Positions 53,343 through 62,557 of a stretch of DNA of 64,000 nt are shown here, one piece after another. How positions within the stretch are numbered: position 1 is the first letter of the stretch; each line of letters opens with the position of its first letter. The notes beneath the pieces are model-generated. The model had not been told where the DNA came from, did no database searches, and saw only the letters and a list, made by a program, of their open reading frames with translations. Source of the stretch: PRS1 sp965250265 (lineage in GTDB: Bacteria > Bacteroidota > Bacteroidia > Flavobacteriales > Flavobacteriaceae). Made by a program: the position numbers and the translations under genes. Location: positions 248,001 through 312,000 of the forward strand of contig CBDFNO010000010.1 in assembly GCA_965250265.1 (NCBI GenBank), written 5' to 3'.

Positions 53343-55154
53343 TTAAAAAATATCATTAGAAACCGAAATAGTCAACTCTTCATTATTCATTAAGGTTTTA
53401 GCTAGCCCTTTCGTTTTTATCAATTCATAAGTATAGAAAAATTTCATTGTATGAATTTTACTCTCATAAAATTCATTTGGTTGGTTACCATTCTTTTTCT
53501 CTAAAACTAGTTTAGCTTCTTTTGCAATTTTCAACCACTGCCAACCTATAACAATCGTCCCTAAAAAATCCATAAAAACTGTGGCATCTGCAAGAAAACG
53601 TTCGAAATTTCCTTTTAAAGCGTGAGGCATTAATGTGTCTATTACTTTTTGCACCAATCTTAAATTTTCTAACATCACATTTGCATAAGGTTTTAATGCT
53701 TCATGGTTATTGGCATCTTTTATTGTTTGCTGAATTTCTTCAGCTAATAATTCGACGGCCTTTCCATTTTTAATTGTTACTTTTCTGCCTAATAAATCTA
53801 AAGATTGTATTCCTGTAGTTCCTTCATAAAGAGCAATAATCCGTATATCTCGATAATATTGTTGTGGCATGAAATCGAAACAAAAACCGTAACCTCCTAA
53901 AATTTGAACAGCATTACTTGTAGATTCAATACCTTTTTCGGCTGGATATGTTTTAGCAATAGGAGTTAATAATTCTAATAACAGATTATACTTTTCCTTT
54001 TCTTCTTCCGAAATACTTGTTATTTCTTTATCAAAATAATTTGAGGTTTGAAAAATTAAACTCATAGAGCCTTCTACTATTGCTTTCTGATTCAATAACA
54101 TACGTTTAATGTCAGGATGATTAATGATTAGCGTCTGCGCCTCATCAGCATTTTTCTGTCCTGAACTATTTAGTTTTCGTCCTTGCGGGCGTTCATTAGC
54201 ATACTTTAGAGATGAATAATATGCAGCTGAAGAAATTGCTGCTCCCATTCGTCCTGTTGCTATTCTTGCTTCATTCATCATTTGAAACATATAAGATAAG
54301 CCTTTGTTAGGTTCGCCAACCAACCAACCTCTACAATCATTGTTATCACCAAAAACAATATGTGTTGTACAATAACCTTTCTGACCCATTTTTTCAAACT
54401 CTCCAACAATATCAGCACTATTATAAACCAATTCGCCATTTTCTTCTGGACGTTTTTTAGGGACTACAAACAATGAAACGCCTTTAATACCTGAGGGTGC
54501 TCCATCAATTCGCGCTAGTACTAAATGAACAAAATTGCTTGAAAATTGATGGTCTCCAGCTGAAATAAATATTTTTTGGCCTTTAATTAAATGGTAATCT
54601 TCGTCAGTTGGAGTTGCAGAAGTTTTAACGTCAGAAAGAGAACTTCCAGCTTGAGGCTCGGTTAAACACATGGTTCCTCCCCAAGTTAAATCTAACATAT
54701 TAGGTACATAATCATCCTTAAGTTTCTGACTTCCAAAAGACAAAATTAAATTAGCCGAACCAGCAGTCAATCCAAAATAACCTGGAACATGATTATTAGC
54801 AGCTTCCATAATATAATATGCCGCATGAAAAATGGTAGAAGGTAATTGCATTCCTCCATCATCATAATCAAAACCCAATCCTACCAATCCCATTTCGCCA
54901 CCTGGCTTTAATATATTTTTAAATTGTGGATGAACGTTAATTTTACCATCTTCAAAGTAAGATGGCTTTTCGTCCATATCTTTAATGAATGGAAATAAGG
55001 CTGTATCAGAAAAAGTTTTAACCGAGTCTATAAAAATGTCTAAAGACGTCTTATCGTAATCGCTAAATCGTTCTCTAGTTAATAAGTCTTCGGTATGATG
55101 CACATTATATAATAAGAATTTTAATGTGTCTATATCAATATATTCGTTTTTCAC
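53343..55154 (-). CDS. Acyl-CoA dehydrogenase, large (DmdC/FadE-like) form
   Basis: The start is GTG at 55154. The 603-residue flavoprotein has the usual order: CLTEPQAGSSLSDVKT (FAD-binding), a middle beta domain (HLIKGQKIFISAGDHQF), FKMMNEAR-like MNEARIATGRMG, and the C-terminal flavin part with YRDIRIIALYEGTTGIQSLDL including the catalytic Glu of YEGTTGIQ. A C-terminal extension as in the 3-methylmercaptopropionyl-CoA dehydrogenase (DmdC) group is present. The substrate is not certain; a link to DMSP breakdown is only suggested by family size and shape. Confidence 0.9.
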   Translation of the reverse strand: MKNEYIDIDTLKFLLYNVHHTEDLLTRERFSDYDKTSLDIFIDSVKTFSDTALFPFIKDMDEKPSYFEDGKINVHPQFKNILKPGGEMGLVGLGFDYDDGGMQLPSTIFHAAYYIMEAANNHVPGYFGLTAGSANLILSFGSQKLKDDYVPNMLDLTWGGTMCLTEPQAGSSLSDVKTSATPTDEDYHLIKGQKIFISAGDHQFSSNFVHLVLARIDGAPSGIKGVSLFVVPKKRPEENGELVYNSADIVGEFEKMGQKGYCTTHIVFGDNNDCRGWLVGEPNKGLSYMFQMMNEARIATGRMGAAISSAAYYSSLKYANERPQGRKLNSSGQKNADEAQTLIINHPDIKRMLLNQKAIVEGSMSLIFQTSNYFDKEITSISEEEKEKYNLLLELLTPIAKTYPAEKGIESTSNAVQILGGYGFCFDFMPQQYYRDIRIIALYEGTTGIQSLDLLGRKVTIKNGKAVELLAEEIQQTIKDANNHEALKPYANVMLENLRLVQKVIDTLMPHALKGNFERFLADATVFMDFLGTIVIGWQWLKIAKEAKLVLEKKNGNQPNEFYESKIHTMKFFYTYELIKTKGLAKTLMNNEELTISVSNDIF

Positions 55155-55204
55155 CTTTAAAATTTAAAAACCTAAATGTAGCTAATAAATTTTAAAAATT
55201 CTAA

Positions 55205-56410
55205 CTACTCTTTTCCATCTACATAATCTTGTAAATAAGCAAAACGAGGAGTGAGTTTTCCATTTTCAGTCATTTTTGCTCTTGATAAAATACCATCTTT
55301 ATCGCCGTTAAAAAATGCTGGAACTACATTGTCGTAAAACATGAAACTAAAACCTCTACTTGAATTATCTGGTAATTCACATGGTAAATTATCCACTGCC
55401 ATCACTCCAATAGCATTGTCATCCATAAAATCAACTTCATTTTCTGTATTTGGGTCATATCCATAAACAGGATCTGCAATAGTTGAAGATCTGATAGTTG
55501 AAGCTACCGGACCATCTATATCACAGCTTATATCTGCAACGACTTTAATATTAAAATCTTTAGCCTTTGCGTTTTCCCTAGTAAATAAGTAAGGTGCTCC
55601 ATCTCCAAAAAAATGACCTGCTATAAACAAATCGCTTACTTTTGCAAATCGCATAAATGTAGATTCGTAATCTTGTGCATTTTTAAAAAAATCGAAAATA
55701 TCTAAAAGTTTTCCATCCTTACGAGCGTTATAATCCAATGCATCTATTTGTGTATAAACAGCTTCATCAAACTCTTGGGTTAAATAGACTTCAATTGATA
55801 CCTCCTTAATTTTTAAATGATCTAAAATCTCTTTAGCACCATTACCTACTCTTCCTGTTCCTGTAAGTACAATTTTAATATTTGGTAATTTAATAGTATC
55901 CAAATAATTTTCAAGCTCATTCCTATCTTTAAAATGCCCAGCTTTAGGTAAATTAAACGCTTGAAGCTTTAAACCATATGCTCTTAAACCATTATACGCG
56001 CCTACTACTCCAGCATAATAACCAAATCCTATAAGTCTGATATTATTAGAATCTACAATGGTTTCATGGTCATAAAACTCAATATTCTTTTCTAATAAAG
56101 CTCTTAGCAAGTTTCTATTATAAGGTTGCTTTTTTATAGTATGTGAAAAAAAGAAATATTTTTTATTAGGGATAAGTGCCTCAATCGGTACTTCCTTTAC
56201 GCCAAACATAACATCTGCATCAGAAACATCGTTTGTTACCTGAAATCCTAAATTAGAATATTCGTCATCGTTAAATACTCTAATATTGCTAGATTCTATA
56301 ACAATTTCAGCATCTGGAAAATCGGTTACAATTTTTTGACAAGCTTGAGGTGAAAATACAGCGCGACGATCTGGTGGATTTTTGCGCTCTTTAATAATTG
56401 CAAACTTCAT
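55205..56410 (-). CDS. NAD-dependent oxidoreductase, saccharopine/alanine-dehydrogenase-like
   Basis: The 401-residue protein has the AlaDH/PNT N-terminal domain: MKFAIIKERKNPPDRRAVFSP, VMFGVKEVP, KKYFFFSHTIKKQPYN, and then a Rossmann domain VLTGTGRVGNGAKEIL (about residues 180-195). KKYFFFSHTIKKQ strongly resembles yeast LYS1-type saccharopine dehydrogenase (L-lysine-forming). It could reversibly cleave saccharopine or oxidise an amino acid. No lysine-catabolic partner is nearby. The gene starts 104 bases from the tmRNA gene, on the other strand. Confidence 0.85.
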   Translation of the reverse strand: MKFAIIKERKNPPDRRAVFSPQACQKIVTDFPDAEIVIESSNIRVFNDDEYSNLGFQVTNDVSDADVMFGVKEVPIEALIPNKKYFFFSHTIKKQPYNRNLLRALLEKNIEFYDHETIVDSNNIRLIGFGYYAGVVGAYNGLRAYGLKLQAFNLPKAGHFKDRNELENYLDTIKLPNIKIVLTGTGRVGNGAKEILDHLKIKEVSIEVYLTQEFDEAVYTQIDALDYNARKDGKLLDIFDFFKNAQDYESTFMRFAKVSDLFIAGHFFGDGAPYLFTRENAKAKDFNIKVVADISCDIDGPVASTIRSSTIADPVYGYDPNTENEVDFMDDNAIGVMAVDNLPCELPDNSSRGFSFMFYDNVVPAFFNGDKDGILSRAKMTENGKLTPRFAYLQDYVDGKE

Positions 56411-56445
56411 TTATTTTAGTATAATTTTGCACGAAAATAAGAGGA

Positions 56446-56479
56446 TTTGCAAGCTTATACAAACTTTTTGATAACTTTG
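56446..56479 (+). promoter_or_regulatory. Promoter of the tmRNA gene (-33 TTTG, -7 TAACTTTG)
   Basis: TTTG at 56446-56449 and TAACTTTG at 56472-56479 are separated by 22 bases. The transcript would start about 30 bases before the mature tmRNA 5' end, leaving a short leader to be processed. Confidence 0.65.
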
Positions 56480-56514
56480 CATCCTATCTTTATTGATAGG
56501 TTCTTTTAAAAAAC

Positions 56515-56905
56515 GGGGTCGACTGGTTTTGACAGCGAGATTAATTGAATGGTAAGCACGTCGAGTAATGAAATTGAGACTCGTAAAAGGCTATTTCAAA
56601 ATTTAAACGGCGAGAATAACTACGCTTTAGCTGCATAATCTGAATTATAGTAAGATTAGCCTCGTCCTACTAGGTAGGAATGCTAAATGTCTCCTGAAAG
56701 CCTTGATTAACGGCGTTCAATTTTGAGGCATCGTAAAAGTTAACATAGAAAATGTATTGCTTCGGTGCATTTTCGAAACTTAAGAAGATAAGTTATAAGT
56801 GGATTGTTTTTAATCAGCTTATAATCTAAAACTAATTAAAAACTAAACGTGTAGAAAGCTCTTTGGTTACTTGTTTGGACGAGGGTTCGATTCCCTCCGA
56901 CTCCA
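56515..56905 (+). ncRNA. ssrA: Transfer-messenger RNA (tmRNA)
   Basis: One-piece tmRNA that rescues stalled ribosomes. The 5' end GGGGTCG (56515-56521) pairs perfectly, allowing one G-U, with CGACTCC (56898-56904) to form the acceptor stem, followed by discriminator A; TTCGATTCC forms the tRNA-like T arm. The tag reading frame 56609-56635 reads GENNYALAA and ends at TAA 56636-56638, so the full tag is presumably A-GENNYALAA. The encoded 3' end (ACA) lacks CCA, so CCA is probably added after processing, possibly by the enzyme at 23953. Size about 391 nucleotides. Confidence 0.96.
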
Positions 56906-56909
56906 CAAT

Positions 56910-56943
56910 AAACCCTATATTTTTTGATTTATAGGGTTTTGTA
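56910..56943 (+). terminator. Terminator of the tmRNA gene
   Basis: AAACCCTATA / TATAGGGTTT, a ten-base stem with an AT-rich loop, starting 3 bases after the encoded 3' end, with a short T run. Confidence 0.8.
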
Positions 56944-57037
56944 ATTGAAGGTGACACAATAGGTGCATATTTTGTAGTTATTCTATTATTAATAAGGCTG
57001 AAACCGAATGTAATAAATTTCGTTTTTTTATGCTTAC

Positions 57038-58591
57038 TTATTTTTTTAATACTTTTCCATTTAACTTGCTTGTAAATTTTCCATTTTCAATAGCCATTTT
57101 TCCGTTGATAATACTGTATTCTAATCCTTCTGCATATTGAAAAGCATCAGTATAGTCTGCAATATCTTTAAAAGTTTCAAGATTAAAGATGATGATATCA
57201 GCATAAAATCCTTCTTTCAATTTCCCTCTATTGGGTATTTTATAAATATTAGCTGTTTTTGATGAACTATTATTTATAAAAGTAGACAAGTCTATAATTT
57301 TGTCTTCAAGGACATATTTGCGATATTTACGAGGAAAACTACCATATTTTCTTGGATGACCAGAACCTCCATCAGAGCCTGTTACTACCCAATCTTGTCT
57401 CATGAAATTTGTAATATCACTTGTATTCATATTGAATGAAGCTACTTTAATATAACCTGAAGCTATAATTTTAAAAACAGTTTTTTCAGGTGAAATATGT
57501 AAAGCCTTCGAAATTTCAAGCAAAGTTTTTCCAACAATAGTTGAATCAATTGCTTTTACAATCAATAATTTATCTGGCCCACCTCTTCGAGTAATATTAG
57601 CTTTAGTATCATCTAAAATTCGTTTTTTAAGGTTTGGTTTGTTATATCTAATGAACAACGAATCTTTTCCACCACTTTCTGCCCAACGTGGTATAACTGC
57701 CGATTTTAAACCTGTTGCAGAAGCCTCATAAGGGTATTGATTTGCAGTTACCTCTATTCCTTCTTTTTGAGCATTCTCAATTAGTTGAATAACAGTATTA
57801 CTTTGATTCCAAACATCTACTCCTAAACATTTAATATGTGAAATATGAATAGGTAATTTGGCTTGTCTACCTATTTCAATCGCTTCTTCTATAGCTGGTA
57901 TCAAACCAATTGTAAACGAACTTTCATCTCGTAAATGTGTATCGTAAATGCCATTGTTTTTTGCTACTGTTTTTGCTAAAGCAATTACTTCATCGGTGTT
58001 TGAGTAACTTCCTGGAGCATAAAATAAACCAGTCGATATACCAAAAGCTCCTGCATCCATTTCTTGTTGAATAAGGTTTTGCATTTTTACAATATCTTGT
58101 TCGGTAGCTAATTCATCACTATTACCCATTACTTCCTTACGAATAGTACCATGCCCAACAAGCTGTACTACATTTGTACCAATTTCATTCTTAATAAATA
58201 TATCTTTATACTTGGATGTTGCGAAAAGGCTATTTCCATCATTTCCTACAACTACGGTTGTTACTCCTTGAAATAAAAAAGGTTTGTTGTGTGATTGCTT
58301 TGGGTCAGCTAAATCTTCATCGGAATGCGTATGCGGATCAATAAATCCTGGAGAGACAATCAATCCAGTGGCATCAATGGTTTTAAGAGCATTGATTGAA
58401 ACTGAATTTTCATCACCTATAAAAACAATTATATCATCTTTTATCGCTATTGAAATATGGCTTGGAAGTAAATCTGTTCCGTTATAAACAGTTCCATTTT
58501 TTATAAGAATATCAGCATCAATGTTCTTTTTTGAACAAGAAAAAATACAAGCGCTTAAAAATAAAATTAAAAATGTTTTCTGTGTTTTCAT
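57038..58591 (-). CDS. N-acyl-D-amino-acid deacylase-like amidohydrolase lipoprotein (517 aa)
   Basis: Signal peptide with a lipobox (FSACIFSC-type; lipidation at Cys15 or Cys19), so a periplasmic or outer-membrane lipoprotein. It is a D-aminoacylase-type amidohydrolase: metal ligands HTH (about 87-89), IHISHIKCLG and GSDGGSGHPR, and the C-terminal GYFADIIIFNLETFKD-type domain. The position normally held by the metal-ligand Cys (GNCG in D-aminoacylase) reads VVGNDGNS, with Asp118 instead. It is a paralogue of the upstream 531-residue gene, with which it shares a C-terminal NGKxxxxxGKVLKK tail. The substrate is inferred to be an N-acyl-D-amino acid or D-amino-acid derivative. Confidence 0.88.
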   Translation of the reverse strand: MKTQKTFLILFLSACIFSCSKKNIDADILIKNGTVYNGTDLLPSHISIAIKDDIIVFIGDENSVSINALKTIDATGLIVSPGFIDPHTHSDEDLADPKQSHNKPFLFQGVTTVVVGNDGNSLFATSKYKDIFIKNEIGTNVVQLVGHGTIRKEVMGNSDELATEQDIVKMQNLIQQEMDAGAFGISTGLFYAPGSYSNTDEVIALAKTVAKNNGIYDTHLRDESSFTIGLIPAIEEAIEIGRQAKLPIHISHIKCLGVDVWNQSNTVIQLIENAQKEGIEVTANQYPYEASATGLKSAVIPRWAESGGKDSLFIRYNKPNLKKRILDDTKANITRRGGPDKLLIVKAIDSTIVGKTLLEISKALHISPEKTVFKIIASGYIKVASFNMNTSDITNFMRQDWVVTGSDGGSGHPRKYGSFPRKYRKYVLEDKIIDLSTFINNSSSKTANIYKIPNRGKLKEGFYADIIIFNLETFKDIADYTDAFQYAEGLEYSIINGKMAIENGKFTSKLNGKVLKK

Positions 58592-58722
58592 AATAATAGA
58601 GTCATTTAAACTTTTTTTCTGAACTCAAAATAGTCATTATAGATTTTTATTCTATTAGAGTAAAAGTATATCAATGTCCTTTATATAACATTAACAGATT
58701 AAACAATACAAAATATTAATAT

Positions 58723-60300
58723 TTATCTATTTTTCTTGAGGACTTTTCCAGCTTTTAAATTTTTAAACTTTCCTTTGTCTACAGAAAATTGACCATTTAT
58801 AATTACAAAATCAATTCCTTCAGGATATTGATGAGGATTTTCAAATGTAGCTTTATCAATTATTGTTTTTGGATCAAAAATCACAATATCAGCTTTCATT
58901 TTCTCTTTAATAAGTCCTCTATCATTTAGTCCTAATGTTATAGCTGGTAGTTTTGTCATTTTATATATGGCTTGAGGTAATGAAATTATCTTCTTTTCCC
59001 TAACATAGTGCCCCAACACTCTAGGGAATGTACCATACCATCTAGGGTGAGGATGCCCCATTCCCGGTTTAACCAATCTACCATCGGAAGCTATCATAGT
59101 TTGTGGATGCTGCATAATTCGTTCTACATCTTTTTCATCCATAGCATGAAAAACACATGAAGCACCTCCATTTACTTGAGCTTCTATTACTAAATCTGCT
59201 CCATTTTCTATGGTAGGTTCTAGCCCTTTTTTTTTACACCAATATTTTAATGTTTTGCCTTCTAGTTCAGGCATCCACTTGACCTTTGCAAATTGCACTC
59301 TTGTTAAATCATTCCCACCTCGATCATTAACAATATTAAAAATTATTTCAGTTTTAATACTATCTCTTAATTTTGAATTTGAAATTCTTTTTTTAAATGC
59401 TTTGTTCCCTCCAGCACGTGCCCAACTTGGAATTAAAATAGAAATACTTGTATAACTTGCATTATATGGATATTGATCTATTAAAATATTTAATCCTGAA
59501 ACTCTTGCTGAATCTACCATTCGGAGTGTTTTTTCACTTTTCCCCCACATAGGTTTACCAATAACTTTGTGGTGTGTAAGCACAACAGGAATGTCAGCAT
59601 CATGAGAAATTGTAATCGCTTCTTCAACAGCATCAAGCAGTCCCAATCCCTCCTCTCGTAAATGTGATGTGTAGATGCCACCATATTCTGATGAGACTTT
59701 AGATAAAGCTATAACCTCATCTAGTTTAGAAAAAGTACCTGGTAAATATTTTAATCCTGTTGATATCCCAAAGGCTCCATCTTTCATGCCTTGCTCTATC
59801 TGCTCTTTCATTTTACTTAACTCACTTTTTGTAGGAGCTCTATTTTCTAGCTTCATTACGTTTTTTCTAACCGTATTATGACCAATTAAATAGGCAATAT
59901 TCATTCCAACCCCAATTTGGTTTAATGTATCCATGTATTTAGCTAATGGCCATGGGCTAGAACCATCAGGTCCACCAAGTGCAGTTGTTACACCTTGTCT
60001 TACATGACTTTCACATTCCGAAAGCTCTAAAATAGGATCTAAATGAGCATGCATATCTATAAAACCAGGAGCTATAGCTAAACCACTGACATCAATAATT
60101 CTTTTAGCTTTAAATGATGATAAATCTCCAATTTTTACAATTAACGAATCTTTTATTGCAACATCCATTGCAATAGGATCACTGCCTGAACCATCATAAA
60201 TTTCTCCGTTTAGTATAAGAATATCATAATTTGGTTCTTTAGAGCAGCCAAACAATGTAATTACAATTACAGCAAGTTTTAGAATATTTTTTAAGTTCAT
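58723..60300 (-). CDS. N-acyl-D-amino-acid deacylase-like amidohydrolase lipoprotein (525 aa)
   Basis: Read from ATG 60300 rather than an upstream ATG at 60318, which would overlap the preceding gene, it begins MNLKNILKLAVIVITLFGCS with a lipobox (LFGC). Metal-site motifs are HAHLDP, LTHHKVIG and ASDGRLVKPGMGHPHPRWYG. At the usual Cys ligand position it reads LGGPDGSS, again Asp in place of Cys. The metal motif order and the C-terminal domain match the D-aminoacylase family. Adjacent to an M20 peptidase and a D-amino-acid aminotransferase, it probably removes an acyl or peptidyl group from a D-amino acid in the periplasm. Confidence 0.88.
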   Translation of the reverse strand: MNLKNILKLAVIVITLFGCSKEPNYDILILNGEIYDGSGSDPIAMDVAIKDSLIVKIGDLSSFKAKRIIDVSGLAIAPGFIDMHAHLDPILELSECESHVRQGVTTALGGPDGSSPWPLAKYMDTLNQIGVGMNIAYLIGHNTVRKNVMKLENRAPTKSELSKMKEQIEQGMKDGAFGISTGLKYLPGTFSKLDEVIALSKVSSEYGGIYTSHLREEGLGLLDAVEEAITISHDADIPVVLTHHKVIGKPMWGKSEKTLRMVDSARVSGLNILIDQYPYNASYTSISILIPSWARAGGNKAFKKRISNSKLRDSIKTEIIFNIVNDRGGNDLTRVQFAKVKWMPELEGKTLKYWCKKKGLEPTIENGADLVIEAQVNGGASCVFHAMDEKDVERIMQHPQTMIASDGRLVKPGMGHPHPRWYGTFPRVLGHYVREKKIISLPQAIYKMTKLPAITLGLNDRGLIKEKMKADIVIFDPKTIIDKATFENPHQYPEGIDFVIINGQFSVDKGKFKNLKAGKVLKKNR

Positions 60301-60307
60301 AATAATT

Positions 60308-61615
60308 CTATTTATCAAACTTTGCCTCTAACACAGTCAATAGCAAAGCTTTTTTTATTGCTACCGTACCATTTATATTTATCCACCATTCTCCTAATGA
60401 ATGGGCGCCTCCACCTTTACCTCCACGACCAATGGTAACAGCAGGAATACCTCTAGAAATAGGAATGTTTGCATTGGTTGAACCTCTTGTAACTTTTGTT
60501 TTAGCATTAAAATAATTAGACACAGCTATAGCACGTTGTATTAACGGGATCTTAACAGGAATTTCTCCCGAGGGACGGTCTCCTATTTTTAATAATTCCA
60601 ATGTAATTGAATCTTGAACTCCAGAATTGTTATATTCTTTAAGCGCACTATACATTGACGATTTAAAAATACTGTCAATTTGGCTAAGTCTATGTTCACT
60701 CACTGACCTCATATCAACTTCCATCCAAGATTCAAATGGTATTGAATTCACAGAAGTACCTCCGCCTATACGACCAATATTATAACTTGTTTTGGATCCT
60801 TTTAAAACATATTGAGAAGCAATGGTTGTAAAATGAGAAATTGCAATACCCAAGGCATGATGTGGGTTCGCTAATCCAAAAGCTCCCCAAGAATGTCCTC
60901 CTTTACCCTTAAATATAGCTTTATACCTTTTAGATCCCAGAGCAGCATTATTGACACGACCTAAATTACCACCATCAATAGATATCCATGAATCTATTTT
61001 ATTTTCCTCAAATAAATGTTTTACTCCTCTAAGATCACCTAAGCCTTCTTCGCCAACAGAACCAACAAACAAAATATCTGATTTTGTCTGAATATTGGCT
61101 TTATTAATTGACTTAAGTATGGCTATAACCATAGATAATCCTCGTGTATCATCTCCAATACCTGGAGCATAAAGCGTGTCTCCTTTTTTCTGCACTGTAA
61201 CATCGGTGCCTTCTGGAAAAACGGTATCAAGATGTGCATCAAGAACAACAACCTTATTTCCTTTTGTCCCCTTTTTAAGAGCAATAACATTTCCCTCTTT
61301 ATCAATCCACACTTTATCAGCACCAGCACTTTCTAGCATCTGTTTAAAAACTTTAGCCCTCTGTGTTTCTTTAAATGGAGGTGCTGGGATTTCAGTTAAT
61401 GTTATTAAATCTTTTGTTGTTTGCAAGTCTATTTCATCTATAATTTTAAAAGCATCTTGGATAGGTTTTTGAACTACAAGTCTTTCAATCTCATTTATAT
61501 AACTTTTATCTGCCGTTGGAAGGTTTTGTGCACAAACTGTATTATTGATACAAAACAGGGAAATAAAAATATAAAAGACTAATCCTTTATAAGTGTTAGT
61601 CGTTAATTTCATCAT
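60308..61615 (-). CDS. Exported M20-family metallopeptidase
   Basis: From ATG 61615 the protein has 435 residues, with a signal peptide ending NNTVCAQ. An ATG at 61657 (ATGA junction with the upstream gene) would add 14 residues and cannot be excluded. Zinc ligands are in VVLDAHLDTVFPEG (His and Asp), IGDDTRGL, GEEGLGDL (catalytic Glu pair) and the C-terminal AHSLGEWW. M20 peptidases trim dipeptides or deacylate amino acids. Coupled with the aminotransferase gene, it is likely to process the same substrate in the periplasm. Confidence 0.92.
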   Translation of the reverse strand: MMKLTTNTYKGLVFYIFISLFCINNTVCAQNLPTADKSYINEIERLVVQKPIQDAFKIIDEIDLQTTKDLITLTEIPAPPFKETQRAKVFKQMLESAGADKVWIDKEGNVIALKKGTKGNKVVVLDAHLDTVFPEGTDVTVQKKGDTLYAPGIGDDTRGLSMVIAILKSINKANIQTKSDILFVGSVGEEGLGDLRGVKHLFEENKIDSWISIDGGNLGRVNNAALGSKRYKAIFKGKGGHSWGAFGLANPHHALGIAISHFTTIASQYVLKGSKTSYNIGRIGGGTSVNSIPFESWMEVDMRSVSEHRLSQIDSIFKSSMYSALKEYNNSGVQDSITLELLKIGDRPSGEIPVKIPLIQRAIAVSNYFNAKTKVTRGSTNANIPISRGIPAVTIGRGGKGGGAHSLGEWWININGTVAIKKALLLTVLEAKFDK

Positions 61616-61653
61616 TTTTAAATTTAATTTATGGATTAAAAATCTATTTAAAA

Positions 61654-62514
61654 TCATCCTAGAGATTTTTCCTGTTTTAATTTAAAAAAAGCTTTTTGCA
61701 ACTTTTTTGTGATTGATCCAATTTCTTTATCCTCATAATAAAAATGGTCGTTTATTTGTCTTATTGAAGCTACTTGAGTAGTTGTTCCAGTTAAAAAGGC
61801 TTCATTCATATAATAGATATCTTCTAGCCTGACAGCTTCTTCACGAAGTACCAAGCCTAAGTTTTTACATAAATCAATAACAATTTTCCTAGTAATTCCA
61901 TCTAGGATAAATTCATTGGCAGGATGAGTATATATAACATTGTCTTTCACGAAGAAAATATTGCAATGTGATGCTTCAGTTACCCTTCCATCCCTAATAA
62001 AAACAGATTCATAAGCCCCTTGTTTAGATGCATAATCGTTTGCCATTACATTACCGAGTAAAGAGGTGGTTTTAATGTCACATCGATGCCATCGATAGTC
62101 TTGAATTGTAACAACTGAAACATGATTTTGATTAATATCGGATAATATAAATGGTAATGCGTACATTATTAATGTAGAGCTTCCATTTTTTGGGAATGCA
62201 TGTTTTCTTGGAGCAACTCCTCTAGTTACCTGAATATAAAGTAAACAATCCTTTTCCTTTAAACCAGACAATTTCAAAAGATCATCAATCTTTTCTGATA
62301 TAGTTTTAACGTCAAAATCGATATTAATTTTTTGAATACAATCGGAAAGTCGTTCTATATGTTCTTGCTCATAAAAAAAAATTCTATTAATTTGAACCAT
62401 TACTTCATAAATACCATCACCAAACAAAAAACCTCGATCAAAGACAGATATTTTAGCGTCTTGATAATCTAATATTTTATCGTTTATAAAAACTTTGGTA
62501 GGATAATTAATCAT
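61654..62514 (-). CDS. D-amino-acid aminotransferase (class IV, PLP-dependent)
   Basis: The 286-residue cytoplasmic enzyme closely follows the D-alanine transaminase pattern: FDRGFLFGDGIYEV, YIQVTRGVAPRKHAFP, RWHRCDIKTTSLLGN (PLP Lys148), VTEASHCNIF (Glu180) and YTHPANEFILDGITRKIVI. The RGVAPRxHxFP and CDIK motifs are more typical of D-specific than branched-chain enzymes. It would transfer the amino group of a D-amino acid to a keto acid. It is central evidence that the surrounding locus deals with D-amino acids. Confidence 0.9.
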   Translation of the reverse strand: MINYPTKVFINDKILDYQDAKISVFDRGFLFGDGIYEVMVQINRIFFYEQEHIERLSDCIQKINIDFDVKTISEKIDDLLKLSGLKEKDCLLYIQVTRGVAPRKHAFPKNGSSTLIMYALPFILSDINQNHVSVVTIQDYRWHRCDIKTTSLLGNVMANDYASKQGAYESVFIRDGRVTEASHCNIFFVKDNVIYTHPANEFILDGITRKIVIDLCKNLGLVLREEAVRLEDIYYMNEAFLTGTTTQVASIRQINDHFYYEDKEIGSITKKLQKAFFKLKQEKSLG

Positions 62515-62557
62515 TCATGAATTTCATGTAGAAATTTAAATCAAATTTAACTATTAT

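Noticed and set aside
56870..56907. A separate tRNA gene suggested by the TTCGATTCC T-arm
   Set aside because: It is the 3' tRNA-like half of tmRNA; no anticodon arm is present.
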